From Faecalicatena_A orotica (lineage in GTDB: Bacteria; Bacillota; Clostridia; Lachnospirales; Lachnospiraceae), in the NCBI RefSeq assembly GCF_040545875.1, contig NZ_JBEPMR010000002.1: a DNA stretch of 64,000 nt; one strand, written 5' to 3'. This document shows, piece by piece, positions 51,088 to 60,298 of the stretch. The notes beneath the pieces are model-generated. The model worked only from the letters and a program-made list of their open reading frames with translations. It did not search any database and had not been told where the DNA came from. The position numbers and the translations under genes were made by a program. Position 1 is the stretch's first letter. Each line of letters begins with the position of its first letter.

Positions 51088-52677
51088 TTATGATTGATTG
51101 GTATGAATGAAATCCCTGAGTCCAAAAGGCCCGTTTTCACGGAAGATGGCAGGATTCATTTCCTTTAGGTCAGGGCTTATAATTGGTTTAAATTCCATGA
51201 GGTCAAGAATCTGCGTCTGCAGGTCTATGCCGGGAGCTGTCTCGGTCAGGACAAGTCCTTCCGGGCGCAGCTCAAAAACAGCCCTTTCTGTTATGTAATG
51301 CATTTTCTGGTGCTTGCCGCGTGCAATATTTCCGTTATATGAAATCTGCTGAATCTTGTTTACAAATTTGATGAGGGAGCCTTCCCTGTCAATATGGAGC
51401 CTGTCCCCCTTAAAAGAGCACTCCAGTCCTTTCCCGGTGAATGAGGAACAGAAGACGACATGCTTTGCATTCGTTGTGATGTCGATGAAGCCGCCGGCCC
51501 CGGTCGGGTTCGGCCCAAGTTTTGTGGCATTTACATTGCCGTCACTGTCCACTTCCCCGGCGCCCATGTAAGTCACGTCCACGCCGGCCCCGTTGTAGTA
51601 ATCGAACTGGTCGTCATGTCTGAGGAGGGCAAAATTATTTTTGGCAATGCCAAAATCAATCCCTCCCATCGGGATTCCACCGTAGATACCGGATTCTACG
51701 GTGATTGTAACGTCATCATCAATCTGTTCTTCCGCGATAATCGGACCGACCACATCGTTTGGTATTCCGGTCCCTACATTGAGGACATCGTTTTCGCGAA
51801 GCTCCATCAGTGCCCTCCTCCCGATTACTTTGCGGACCGTCAGCGGGAGTGCATCGGAGTTATCGGCTGGGACTTTGATATCACCGCAGTATGCCGGGTC
51901 AAAGGCAAAACTGTGTGTCTGCCGGTGGTCTTCCTCCGGGTTTGGGCACATGACGACGGCGTCGATAAAAATACCCGGGACCGTCACTCGTTTACAGTGG
52001 AGCGTTCCCGATTTTACTTTATACTTGGCCTGCGCGATTACCGTGCCGCCGAACTTCTTACACGCCATCACGGCGGAGAAGACTTCCAGATTCATAGCTT
52101 CTTCATCTGTCGTCAAATTGCCGGCTTCGTCTACATATGTCCCCCGGATGATACAATAGTCAAGCGGGATTGGTTTGTAACGCATATACTCTTCGCCGCC
52201 GATGGTAACGACATCTGTGATATCAGGGGCGGACCTCGTAATTTCGTTCATTTTTCCACCGTCGATGCGCGGATCAATGAAGGTTCCCAGACCAACCTTT
52301 GTGATCTTGCCCGGTTCTCCTCCCGCCATGCTGCGGTACAACTGTGCGAACTGGCCCTGGGGGATGCAGTAGGCAAGGATTTTATTGCCGGCGATCAGTT
52401 CCATCATCTTCGGCTGTAGTCCCCAGTGCCCGCCAATGATGCGGTACAGCATTTTTTCGTGGGCAAAATGCTGTATCCCACGGTCGCGGTCGCTCTGCCC
52501 GCAGGAATGGACGAGTGTAAGGTGGTTCGGGCTTCCTGTTTCGAGAAAGCGTTTTTCCACGGCTTTTAGGATTGTCTCGGATGCAGAGACGAGCGTCATG
52601 CCTATGGTGGCGATGGTACTGCCGTCCCGGATCATGGCAGCGGCTTCATCTCCGGTTACAAATACAGGTTTCCTCAT
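51088..52677 (-). CDS. Acyl-CoA:acetate/3-oxoacid CoA-transferase (fused alpha and beta)
   Basis: The 529-residue enzyme has both CoA-transferase halves fused, like YdiF. The catalytic Glu lies in TITVESGIYGGIPMGG (about 330-345) following GTGIPNDVVGPIIAEEQ. The first domain (about 1-270) includes TIATIGMTLVSASETILKA and HSCGQSDRDRG. It moves CoA between acetyl-CoA and a short acid. AGGAGG precedes 52677. With the acyl-CoA ligase it gives two ways to activate acids. Confidence 0.88.
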   Translation of the reverse strand: MRKPVFVTGDEAAAMIRDGSTIATIGMTLVSASETILKAVEKRFLETGSPNHLTLVHSCGQSDRDRGIQHFAHEKMLYRIIGGHWGLQPKMMELIAGNKILAYCIPQGQFAQLYRSMAGGEPGKITKVGLGTFIDPRIDGGKMNEITRSAPDITDVVTIGGEEYMRYKPIPLDYCIIRGTYVDEAGNLTTDEEAMNLEVFSAVMACKKFGGTVIAQAKYKVKSGTLHCKRVTVPGIFIDAVVMCPNPEEDHRQTHSFAFDPAYCGDIKVPADNSDALPLTVRKVIGRRALMELRENDVLNVGTGIPNDVVGPIIAEEQIDDDVTITVESGIYGGIPMGGIDFGIAKNNFALLRHDDQFDYYNGAGVDVTYMGAGEVDSDGNVNATKLGPNPTGAGGFIDITTNAKHVVFCSSFTGKGLECSFKGDRLHIDREGSLIKFVNKIQQISYNGNIARGKHQKMHYITERAVFELRPEGLVLTETAPGIDLQTQILDLMEFKPIISPDLKEMNPAIFRENGPFGLRDFIHTNQS

Positions 52678-52681
52678 AGTT

Positions 52682-54295
52682 TTAACCTCCTGGTTTAGAT
52701 AAAAGTAAAGTTTTAATAGTTCTTTTGTCTACCTTCCCGTTCGGGGTGACGGGGATTTCATCCAGAATAAGGACTCTGGCCGGAATCTTATACTTTGCAA
52801 TTCTGCCGCCTAACTCTTTTTGAATGGATTCCTCCGTGAGAATCATACCGGGCAGTGATTTTACGACCGCTGCGGCAACTTCGCCGTAGATCTCATCCGG
52901 GATGCCGACAACTGCGGTGTCTTCGACTCCTTCTATTTTGTAGATTTCGTTTTCCACATCAAAACTCCAGATCTTTTCCCCGCCGCGGTTGATCATATCC
53001 TTTTTCCGGTCGACAACGAAGAGGTATCCTTCTTCGTTGAAATATCCGAGGTCTCCTGTCCCGAGCCAGCCATCCTTCAGGGAAGGGGTGTCCGTCTTAT
53101 AGTAGGAATCCAGAACGACGGTTCCGGATATCCAGATCTCACCGACAGCGCCGGGCGGGAGTTCTGCTCCGGCATCGTTTAAGATTCGGAAGCAGGTGCC
53201 GGGAATCGGAAGACCTGAGGAACCGATAAAGCAGCTAGCCCCGGCGTCCCCGGGAAAAATGGATGCCGGGGAGGTTGTCTCTGTCAGCCCGTAAACGGTG
53301 TGGAACGTACTGTGCGGAAGCCATTCATGGATCTGGCGCAGTTTTTCTTTCGGCATATTACTGCTTCCGCAGGCGAATGTCTTTAAACTCGGCAGATGCG
53401 GGAAATGTCCGGATTCAGCAAGCAGCATGGAAAATACTGTCGGTGAGGCATGCAGAAAAGTGACATTATGCTCTTTCACGCAGGTTAGTACCCTGCCGGC
53501 ATTGAAATACTTATGGAGGTACAGTGTTCCGCCGGCATATACAAAGAGGCCTAGCAGAGCGACCAGCCCTGTGATGTGGTAAATCGGGATCGGGATGATG
53601 GAAACATCCTTTTCTGTAATGTGTAAGACTTTCTGATAGGAGACAACCGCATGCATGATGTTATAATTTTTGATTACCACACCTTTGCTCTGGGATGTTG
53701 TCCCGGAAGTAAACATCAAAAGGGCGGTATCTTCCCTTGTATCTGCCGGCATTTCGGGAACAGCCTCTTTTGATGTGAATTCCGAAAAACCATACCCAGC
53801 CTCCTGGTTACCGGACTTCAGGACGAAGATACCGTTGTTTTCACAGCGGGAAAACCAGCTATAGAAATCCTCATCGCAGATGATATGGCTTACATCGGAC
53901 TTTGATACCAGTGAATTCACTTCCTGCTCTTTATATTTCGTCGGCAGGGGGATAGTCACGGCCCCTATTCTGATCAAAGAAAGAAATGCGACGCAGAACT
54001 CAAGGCTGTTGTACAGCATCAGGGCGACCCGGTCTTTATAACCGACATGGCATTCGCTGATCAGATAAGAGGAAAAGCCGTCCACATACTTTTTTAAGCA
54101 GGAATAACTGCATGTGCGCCCGTAATGATCTATAATGGCTGTCTTATCCGGATATAACCCGGCGGTATCTGACAGAGCTTCGTATAGATTGTGTGGTATA
54201 TCAGGGAAGGTTTCGATTTCCCGGCCACTTTTAAGTTTCTGTTGCGTTAACTGAAAGGAAATTAAATCTTTCCAGAGTTCAGTCCCACGGTACAT
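52682..54295 (-). CDS. Acyl-CoA synthetase (AMP-forming)
   Basis: A 537-residue ANL-family ligase. LLMFTSGTTSQSKGVV near 186-201 is the phosphate loop, VYGLTETTSPAS near 327-338, LGTGDLGYFNEEGYLFVVDR near 405-424 the hinge, and TPNGKVDKRT near 520 the catalytic Lys. It activates an organic acid as acyl-CoA. AAAAGGAGG precedes ATG 54295; it is first in the minus-strand operon, so the operon probably starts from the divergent intergenic region with the lactonase-like gene. The stop overlaps no gene; 4 bases separate it from the CoA-transferase. Confidence 0.88.
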   Translation of the reverse strand: MYRGTELWKDLISFQLTQQKLKSGREIETFPDIPHNLYEALSDTAGLYPDKTAIIDHYGRTCSYSCLKKYVDGFSSYLISECHVGYKDRVALMLYNSLEFCVAFLSLIRIGAVTIPLPTKYKEQEVNSLVSKSDVSHIICDEDFYSWFSRCENNGIFVLKSGNQEAGYGFSEFTSKEAVPEMPADTREDTALLMFTSGTTSQSKGVVIKNYNIMHAVVSYQKVLHITEKDVSIIPIPIYHITGLVALLGLFVYAGGTLYLHKYFNAGRVLTCVKEHNVTFLHASPTVFSMLLAESGHFPHLPSLKTFACGSSNMPKEKLRQIHEWLPHSTFHTVYGLTETTSPASIFPGDAGASCFIGSSGLPIPGTCFRILNDAGAELPPGAVGEIWISGTVVLDSYYKTDTPSLKDGWLGTGDLGYFNEEGYLFVVDRKKDMINRGGEKIWSFDVENEIYKIEGVEDTAVVGIPDEIYGEVAAAVVKSLPGMILTEESIQKELGGRIAKYKIPARVLILDEIPVTPNGKVDKRTIKTLLLSKPGG

Positions 54296-54722
54296 AAATG
54301 AACCTCCTTTTAAAGAAAACGGTTGCGTTACAATCTAATCTTATTTCAGAATGTTTTCAAAGTCAATAGAGTAAAAATACACAAAAATATATGGAAAAAA
54401 TATAATAAGTGCACAAAATAATCTGAATATTTCCGGCATTACAAAACAAAACACTTGTATATCTCGAATGTTCAGATAAATGCGAAAGAAAACAAAGAAA
54501 CTAAATTAAAAATATGTGAATAGTGCACAAAAATGAAAGACTAAAATGAATTAATTTAACAAAACGAATACTGAAACACAAAAAAATGAAGAGAATCGGT
54601 TGATTTTAGAAAAAGTTGATGATATAGTAGAGCCAACACGAGAGAAAACGGTTTCTAAAAATGGATGGTGGTGTTGCAGGAAAATAATGAAAACGATATC
54701 TAACAGAAAAGGAGGATGCATT
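54296..54722. promoter_or_regulatory. 427-base divergent control region with three operator-like boxes
   Basis: Very AT-rich. Three similar boxes occur: GAAAACGGTTGCG at 54315-54327, AGAAAACGGTTTCT at 54643-54656 (a near-perfect palindrome with AGAAA and TTTCT arms and a central CG) and GAAAACGATATC at 54689-54700. All contain GAAAACG, typical of LacI-family sites, so the regulator at 60299 may bind here and control both operons. No additional gene is visible in the region. Confidence 0.6.
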
Positions 54723-55466
54723 ATGAAAAAGTGGATAGTAAAGGCTATCCAGGCAGGGAGTATCGTACTGGACCGTTCCGCGATGACTCACTACAAGGGA
54801 AAAGGGGAGCAGATTACAGTTCCTATCTGGTGTGCAGGTGCAACTGACGGAGAACATAAAGTATTGGTTGACACAGGGATACGCGATCTGGAAGAGTACC
54901 GCAAGGCGGAGCCGGGGGTTATCCAGACCCCGGAACAGGACACAGTCGCGGCTGTAAGGCGGATTATGGGATGGGAACCGGAGGAGGTTGATATCGTCAT
55001 CAACACGCACCTCCATTGTGACCACTGCGGAAGCAACGCAAAGTTCCGCAAGTCGAAATTTTACATACAGAAAAAGGAATGGGAGGCAGCATTCGCACCT
55101 CTTGTTCCGGAAGTGCCGTTTTATGACAGCTTATGCTACGACAAAAATGCAGTCAACTATTTTCAGTGGGAGTTTTTAAACGGAGATGCGGAGATACTTC
55201 CGGGACTTCGGGTGATTACAACGCCGGGGCACACGAGGGGCCACCAGTCAGTACTGTTTCATACAGAAGCGGGCGTTGTGTGTGTATCCGGTGATATCTG
55301 TAACGTTGCAGAGAATGTAAATGGGAATCTGGAGCCCAATATTGTTGTAATGGTACCGGAGACGTATGAGAGTTTCCAGAGAATCCGGCAGTCATCACAC
55401 TATATCCTGCCGGGCCATGAACCGGCGGTTAAGGACGGGGCGGAAACATTTATTCAGGTACTTTAA
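54723..55466 (+). CDS. Metallo-beta-lactamase-fold hydrolase, N-acyl-homoserine-lactonase-like
   Basis: A 247-residue cytoplasmic protein. NTHLHCDHCGSN (about 95-106) has the HxHxDH zinc site, TTPGHTRGHQS near 168-178 the next His, VSGDICN near 190 the bridging Asp and LPGHEPAV the last His, as in the AHL-lactonase/QuiP-like branch. AAAGGAGG precedes ATG 54723. It leads the ABC operon. It may open a lactone or cleave an ester of the imported compound; actual acyl-homoserine-lactone activity is not shown. Confidence 0.8.
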   Translation: MKKWIVKAIQAGSIVLDRSAMTHYKGKGEQITVPIWCAGATDGEHKVLVDTGIRDLEEYRKAEPGVIQTPEQDTVAAVRRIMGWEPEEVDIVINTHLHCDHCGSNAKFRKSKFYIQKKEWEAAFAPLVPEVPFYDSLCYDKNAVNYFQWEFLNGDAEILPGLRVITTPGHTRGHQSVLFHTEAGVVCVSGDICNVAENVNGNLEPNIVVMVPETYESFQRIRQSSHYILPGHEPAVKDGAETFIQVL

Positions 55467-55490
55467 AACAAAAGAGAAGGAGATCATTTT

Positions 55491-56657
55491 ATGAAGAAGA
55501 AAGTATTGGCAGTTTTGCTTGCAGGATTAATGGTATTCGGACTTGCTGCATGCAGCAGCCCGGAAAAGAAAACGGATGAACCAAAAGACGATGCGCAGAA
55601 GACAGAAGAACCAGCTGCAAAGTCAGATAAGGACAGCGGCTTCGTAGTGGGATTTTCAAACGGATACTGGGGCAATACGTGGCGTGCGCAGATGGTAGAA
55701 GACTTCGAGAACCGTGCCAAAGAGTATAAGGCAGATGGTGTTCTCTCAGATTATATGGTTTCTAATACAAACAGTGATGCAACGGAACAGTTAAACCAGA
55801 TCAACGCAATGATCGATGCAGGTGTAGATGCGATTATGATCGATGCCGTTTCTCCTACAACGATTAAATCAGCAGTGGAAAAAGCGCAGAAGAAGGGTAT
55901 CCTGGTAGTAATTGCAAACGATCCGGCCGCTTATGAAGGAACGATCTGTGTCTGCGGAAATAACTACAGCTGGCAGAAAATCCAGGCAGTCTGGATGGCA
56001 GAGCAGTTAAACGGAAAGGGCGATATCGTTGAAATCTCAGGTGTTTCAGGCAATGCTGCCGATACTTTACGTGTACAGGCAAACAAGGATGTACTTGCAG
56101 ATTACCCGGATATCAAGATTCTCGGCTCCGCTCCCGGCAACTGGTCAGAGACAGATGCACAGTCTGTCATGACGACATTTTTATCAAGCTATGACAACAT
56201 CGACGCCGTACTGGCACAGGATGTTATGGGGGAAGGTATCATCAAGGCATACGAAAATGCAGGAAAAGAACCTAAGATTATGACAGGTGACTATACAAAA
56301 TCATTCTTTACAAAATGGAGCACTATGCCGGACCTTACAACAATCGGCGTTTCTTATGCACCGGGCAGCGCCGTAACAGCACTGGACGTTACGGTACGCC
56401 TGCTTCAGGGAAAGACTGTGAAGGAAGACCTTCTTGTAGCAAATCCGATGGACGAAAACATGGTCAATTCGATCATGCTTGACCCGCCGTATGTTGTTAC
56501 AAAAGACGGAGACCAGAATGCGGCATGGATGGAAGGACTGAACGGAACAAAGGCAATCACTCTGGAAGAAGCAGTGGACCTGCTTAAGGATTCCGCCGAT
56601 ACAGCAGCACTGGACGGATGGCTTACCCAGGAAGAGGTTGACCAGTTCTTTGAATAA
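55491..56657 (+). CDS. Sugar-type ABC transporter substrate-binding lipoprotein
   Basis: A 388-residue lipoprotein. Signal MKKKVLAVLLAGLMVFGLAAC with lipobox Cys at 21, a Glu/Lys-rich linker (about 22-47), then a periplasmic-binding protein of the type-1 sugar family: GFSNGYWGNTWRAQMVEDF near 52-70 and VDAIMIDAVSPTT near 108. The motif GNTWR with aromatic residues marks the subgroup seen with two-permease systems. It should bind the compound that MBL hydrolase and transporter handle. AAGGAG precedes ATG 55491. Confidence 0.88.
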   Translation: MKKKVLAVLLAGLMVFGLAACSSPEKKTDEPKDDAQKTEEPAAKSDKDSGFVVGFSNGYWGNTWRAQMVEDFENRAKEYKADGVLSDYMVSNTNSDATEQLNQINAMIDAGVDAIMIDAVSPTTIKSAVEKAQKKGILVVIANDPAAYEGTICVCGNNYSWQKIQAVWMAEQLNGKGDIVEISGVSGNAADTLRVQANKDVLADYPDIKILGSAPGNWSETDAQSVMTTFLSSYDNIDAVLAQDVMGEGIIKAYENAGKEPKIMTGDYTKSFFTKWSTMPDLTTIGVSYAPGSAVTALDVTVRLLQGKTVKEDLLVANPMDENMVNSIMLDPPYVVTKDGDQNAAWMEGLNGTKAITLEEAVDLLKDSADTAALDGWLTQEEVDQFFE

Positions 56658-56685
56658 TAAGTAAATATAGAAATGCTTATAAATG

Positions 56686-56722
56686 GACTGGCGGACAATG
56701 AGGTAAAGTCCGCCGGTCTTTT
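56686..56722 (+). terminator. Intercistronic attenuator after the binding-protein gene
   Basis: GACTGGCGGAC (56686-56696) pairs with GTCCGCCGGTC (56708-56718), followed by TTTTG. It is like that at 23503 in the other ABC operon. Confidence 0.7.
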
Positions 56723-56749
56723 GTTCATTAAACATAAGGAGGAAATTCG

Positions 56750-58270
56750 ATGGGACTTGCTTTTCGGGATATATCGAAACATTATGGGGCAGTAGTGGCA
56801 ATAAAACAGGCACAGATGGAGATAGAAGAGGGGGAGGTCAGGGCGATATTGGGAGGAAACGGGTCCGGGAAATCGACTCTGGCGAAGGTGATAGGCGGCC
56901 TGATCGGACGTGACAGCGGAGAAATCCTGTTTCAGGGGAAACCTATTGACTTTAAGTCCCCGAAAGATGCGAAAAAGCATCATGTCATTATGACAAGCCA
57001 GGAACTGAGCCTTTTTGGAAATCTGACTGTAGAAGAAAATATCTGCATCTGTGATGTCCCGGTGAAGGGGAAATTTACAGACAGAAAGAAACTGAAAGAA
57101 GAGGCTGTAACAATCCTGAAACGGATGCATCTGGAATCTCTGCTGGGGAAGAAAGTGGAGGAGCTGGCGGCTAACCAGCAGTATATGGTGGAACTGGCAA
57201 AGGCTCTGGTACAGAAACCAAAGATTCTGATTATCGATGAGATTACATCCGCGCTGTACCGGGAAGATGTGGAAATCGTAGATGATATTATCCGGGAGCT
57301 TAAGAAAACAGGGTGTATTGTCCTGTTTATTTCTCATCGAATGGTGGAATTGTATGCCATGTGTGACAGTGTAACGATCATGAGGAACGGGGAGACTCTG
57401 GGGACTTACCCGATGCAGGAAAAGACTGAAGACGAGCTCCTTTCTCTGATGGTCGGAAGAAAGATCGAATCCTATCATGGTGAAGGAAAGCATCATCAGG
57501 GGACGAAGAGGGATGTATTTATACGGGCGAAGCATATTCCGATCCCGTCCTATGGAACGGTAGAAAGCCTTGAGATTGGAAAGGGAGAAATCATCGGTAT
57601 CGCGGGTCTGCAGGGGCATGGCCAGACAGAGCTGATCAGGGCACTGTATGGTGTTTCAGGGGAAATTGAACTGGAGATCGACGGCAAGGCCCACAAGCTG
57701 CATAATGCGAAGCAGGCCGTAGCACAGGGCTTTGCCTTCATTTCCGGTGACAGAGAAAGAGACGGGACATTCCAGGAACGGAATCTGTCTGAAAACATAG
57801 CGGCGGTCCAGGAACTGGTTAAACACAAAAAGATCGGTAATGCAAGAGAAATACTGGACAGTTTTCATGTCCGCTATGATAATCCGGGTGAGCTGATCAC
57901 CTCACTCTCCGGAGGCAACCAGCAAAAAGTGGTGGTAGGCCGCTGGCTCTGTACAAAACCTCGGCTTTTGCTGGTTGACGACCCGACAAAAGGGATTGAC
58001 GTCAAGGCAAGGGGGGACCTTCATGAGGTATTTGCAGAACTTGCAAAAGAAGGAAATGCCGTAATCATGATATCCAGCGATGACGATGAACTGGTCAGCA
58101 TCACGTCTATGGCAGAAACATCCAGAGTCATTGTCATGTATGAAGGAAAAGTATCCGCGGTTCTGGAAGGGGATGCGATTAACAGAGAAAATATATCTGC
58201 TGCATCTATGCCTGTAAATACGATGCCGCAGGAAGGTGAAAAGAAAAGAGAGGCAGGTGCAGTAGAATGA
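56750..58270 (+). CDS. Sugar-type ABC transporter ATP-binding protein
   Basis: A 506-residue tandem ABC protein. The first domain has Walker A GGNGSGKSTLAKVIGG (about 34-49) and DEITSALYRED near 163 in place of the DEPTSAL norm; its signature is the degenerate LAANQQYMVELAK. The second has GLQGHGQTELIRALYG, LSGGNQQKVVVGRW near 385-398, and Walker B LLLVDDPTKGID with Asp in place of the catalytic Glu. Overlaps the first permease by 4 bases. AAGGAGG before ATG 56750. Confidence 0.88.
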   Translation: MGLAFRDISKHYGAVVAIKQAQMEIEEGEVRAILGGNGSGKSTLAKVIGGLIGRDSGEILFQGKPIDFKSPKDAKKHHVIMTSQELSLFGNLTVEENICICDVPVKGKFTDRKKLKEEAVTILKRMHLESLLGKKVEELAANQQYMVELAKALVQKPKILIIDEITSALYREDVEIVDDIIRELKKTGCIVLFISHRMVELYAMCDSVTIMRNGETLGTYPMQEKTEDELLSLMVGRKIESYHGEGKHHQGTKRDVFIRAKHIPIPSYGTVESLEIGKGEIIGIAGLQGHGQTELIRALYGVSGEIELEIDGKAHKLHNAKQAVAQGFAFISGDRERDGTFQERNLSENIAAVQELVKHKKIGNAREILDSFHVRYDNPGELITSLSGGNQQKVVVGRWLCTKPRLLLVDDPTKGIDVKARGDLHEVFAELAKEGNAVIMISSDDDELVSITSMAETSRVIVMYEGKVSAVLEGDAINRENISAASMPVNTMPQEGEKKREAGAVE

Positions 58271-59244
58271 ATAAAGTAAAGAAAGTTGTAACATGGAGTG
58301 CGTTTCCCTCCCTGCTGCTTTTTATCGTATTTCTTGCCATTAACGGTGCGATCACAGGAGGGCTGAGCCTGTCATTTTTCCAGTCATTTATTGCGACTAA
58401 TGCGGCGGCCATCTGCGTGGCAATAGGAGTTACCGCGACCATACTCGTAGCAGGTACGGATATTTCACTTGGTTCGATCGTATCTCTTGTAAATGTAATT
58501 ATTGTGACCTTGTGTGAAAAGGGTTACTCTGTTGTGGCTGCGGCTTTGATCGCCCTCGGCTGTGCGGTTCTCTGCGGTATGATCAACGGATTCATCATCG
58601 GGGTCATGCGCGTCAACCCGCTGCTGACGACTTTTGCGACTTCTACGGCTTTTGCAGGGATTGCGCTGTGGATACTGCCCTACCCCGGAGGCTCGATTGA
58701 TTTCAGCTTCGCGGACTGGTACAGCAGTAATTTGTTTGGTTTTATCCCCACACCGATCGTCCTGATCCTGATACTGGTACTCATTTGGGTCCTTGTGATG
58801 AAACTGCCGGCGGGACTACATCTGTTTGCGCTTGGAAAAGACGTAAAGAAAGCGTATGCGTCCGGCGTGAATGTAGTTGCGCTGAGGTTTTTCGTGCATA
58901 CGTTTGCAGGGCTGGCCGCGGGTATTGCAGGAATCTGCATCAGCGCAAATACCTGCGCAGGCAGTCCGTCCATCGGGGCGAGCATGAGCATGAATTCCAT
59001 CGCGGCTGCTGTTATCGGCGGTGTTTCACTGAACGGCGGGACCGGCAACATCTGGGGCGGCATTTTCGGGGCGGCGTTCTTAAGTATCCTTATTTCCATC
59101 GTGGTTTCCGCAAACTTAAGCTCCTTTGTCCAGAGTTTTATCCAGGGGCTGATACTTCTGATTGGTGTTGTGTTCTCTATTATTGCGGCGGATAAGGAAC
59201 TGAAAGCAAAGATAACCGGCGTATTTAAAGGAGGTGCAAAGTAA
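58267..59244 (+). CDS. Sugar-type ABC transporter permease 1
   Basis: A 325-residue hydrophobic permease. AGTDISLGSIVSLVNVIIV near 62-80 and VIGGVSLNGGTGNIWGGIFG near 250-269 are RbsC-family segments. It overlaps the ATPase gene by 4 bases (ATGA) and the next permease by 1 (TAATG), so the three are translationally coupled. Two different permeases suggest a heterodimer. Confidence 0.88.
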   Translation: MNKVKKVVTWSAFPSLLLFIVFLAINGAITGGLSLSFFQSFIATNAAAICVAIGVTATILVAGTDISLGSIVSLVNVIIVTLCEKGYSVVAAALIALGCAVLCGMINGFIIGVMRVNPLLTTFATSTAFAGIALWILPYPGGSIDFSFADWYSSNLFGFIPTPIVLILILVLIWVLVMKLPAGLHLFALGKDVKKAYASGVNVVALRFFVHTFAGLAAGIAGICISANTCAGSPSIGASMSMNSIAAAVIGGVSLNGGTGNIWGGIFGAAFLSILISIVVSANLSSFVQSFIQGLILLIGVVFSIIAADKELKAKITGVFKGGAK

Positions 59245-60200
59245 TGGAAAAGATAAAAAAGCTGAACAATCCATATCTTCCCGCGATTGTCGGGAGCATC
59301 CTGCTCATGATACTCGGTCAGGTACTGAGTTCCGGTTTTCTGTCCATGAATAATATTTCAAGTATCCTGATGACGGCTTCTATCCTGACAATGGCATCTA
59401 TCGGGCAGGCAGCAGTCATCATTTCAGGAGACAGCGGGCTGGATATGTCGATTGGTGCAATTATGTCGATGACGGCACTGTTCGGTCCGATGGTGGCTGT
59501 AGGAAGTGGTGCACTTTCCTTTGCACTGATGGTTCCGGCTACGATTCTGATGGGGGCGGTCGTGGGACTTTTAAATGGCATTGGTGTGCAGGTATTAAAA
59601 GTGGTGCCCCTTGTCATGACGCTGATCATGTCGAGCGTTGTAAACGGATTTTCAATTTTAGTTACGAAGGGGCAGCCGTCTGTCACGGTCAGCCCGGAGC
59701 TCCAGAGTATCTCGAGAACGCTTGTCGGCCCGCTGAGAATCCTGCCTACTGTAATTATTATCCTGCTGGTTGTGTTGGAAGTTCTTTTCCTGCGCAGGAG
59801 CAGATACGGGAGAAGCCTGTTTCTCGCAGGGAATAACCGGAATGCCGCAAATCTGTGCGGGATCAACAGCCGTCTGGTCATTATACTGGCTTATGTTTTT
59901 GCGGGGGCGACCGCAGGGCTGGCGGGGTTAATGCTCGTCGGATACGCGGGCACTGCCCAGATGAACATGGCGAGCAGTTACACAATGCTCTCTGTCGCAG
60001 CAGTCGTAATAGGCGGGACAAAACTGACAGGAGGAAAGGGAACATTTATCGGCGGCGCGCTTGGATCACTGGTGCTGATCCTGATTACAAATATCCTTCA
60101 GGCGCTCAACATGGCAGCAGGGTTAAGGTCTCTGATACAGGGGATTATCCTGATTGCAATTCTGATGGTTAACAGCAGGGCGCCGAAACTTCGTCAATAA
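59244..60200 (+). CDS. Sugar-type ABC transporter permease 2
   Basis: A 318-residue permease paralogous to the preceding one. Motifs ISGDSGLDMSIGAIMSMTAL near 60-79 and VIGGTKLTGGKGTFIGGALG near 255-274 are present. An AGGAGG site lies inside the 3' end of permease 1. It ends the importer operon; the next gene, LacI, is 99 bases away with its own promoter. Confidence 0.88.
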   Translation: MEKIKKLNNPYLPAIVGSILLMILGQVLSSGFLSMNNISSILMTASILTMASIGQAAVIISGDSGLDMSIGAIMSMTALFGPMVAVGSGALSFALMVPATILMGAVVGLLNGIGVQVLKVVPLVMTLIMSSVVNGFSILVTKGQPSVTVSPELQSISRTLVGPLRILPTVIIILLVVLEVLFLRRSRYGRSLFLAGNNRNAANLCGINSRLVIILAYVFAGATAGLAGLMLVGYAGTAQMNMASSYTMLSVAAVVIGGTKLTGGKGTFIGGALGSLVLILITNILQALNMAAGLRSLIQGIILIAILMVNSRAPKLRQ

Positions 60201-60234
60201 AGTTGGAAAATGGAGCCATAAAGTAAGAAAATGG

Positions 60235-60263
60235 TTGATTTTGCGGGGATATTAGCATAAAAT
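60235..60263 (+). promoter_or_regulatory. Promoter of the second-locus LacI gene
   Basis: TTGATT (60235-60240) and TAAAAT (60258-60263), 17-base spacer, 35 bases before ATG 60299. Confidence 0.55.
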
Positions 60264-60298
60264 CTGTATATCAGAGGAAATATAAGGAAACCAACTTT

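Noticed and set aside
51460..52419. 319-codon open frame opposite the CoA-transferase
   Set aside because: Antisense shadow; His/Cys-rich composition without family motifs.
54600..54722. 41-residue N-terminal extension of the MBL hydrolase
   Set aside because: No ribosome site and it covers operator-like boxes; AAAGGAGG supports ATG 54723.
56405..57619. 404-codon open frame opposite the ABC ATPase
   Set aside because: Overlaps two well-supported genes on the other strand and has no family signature.
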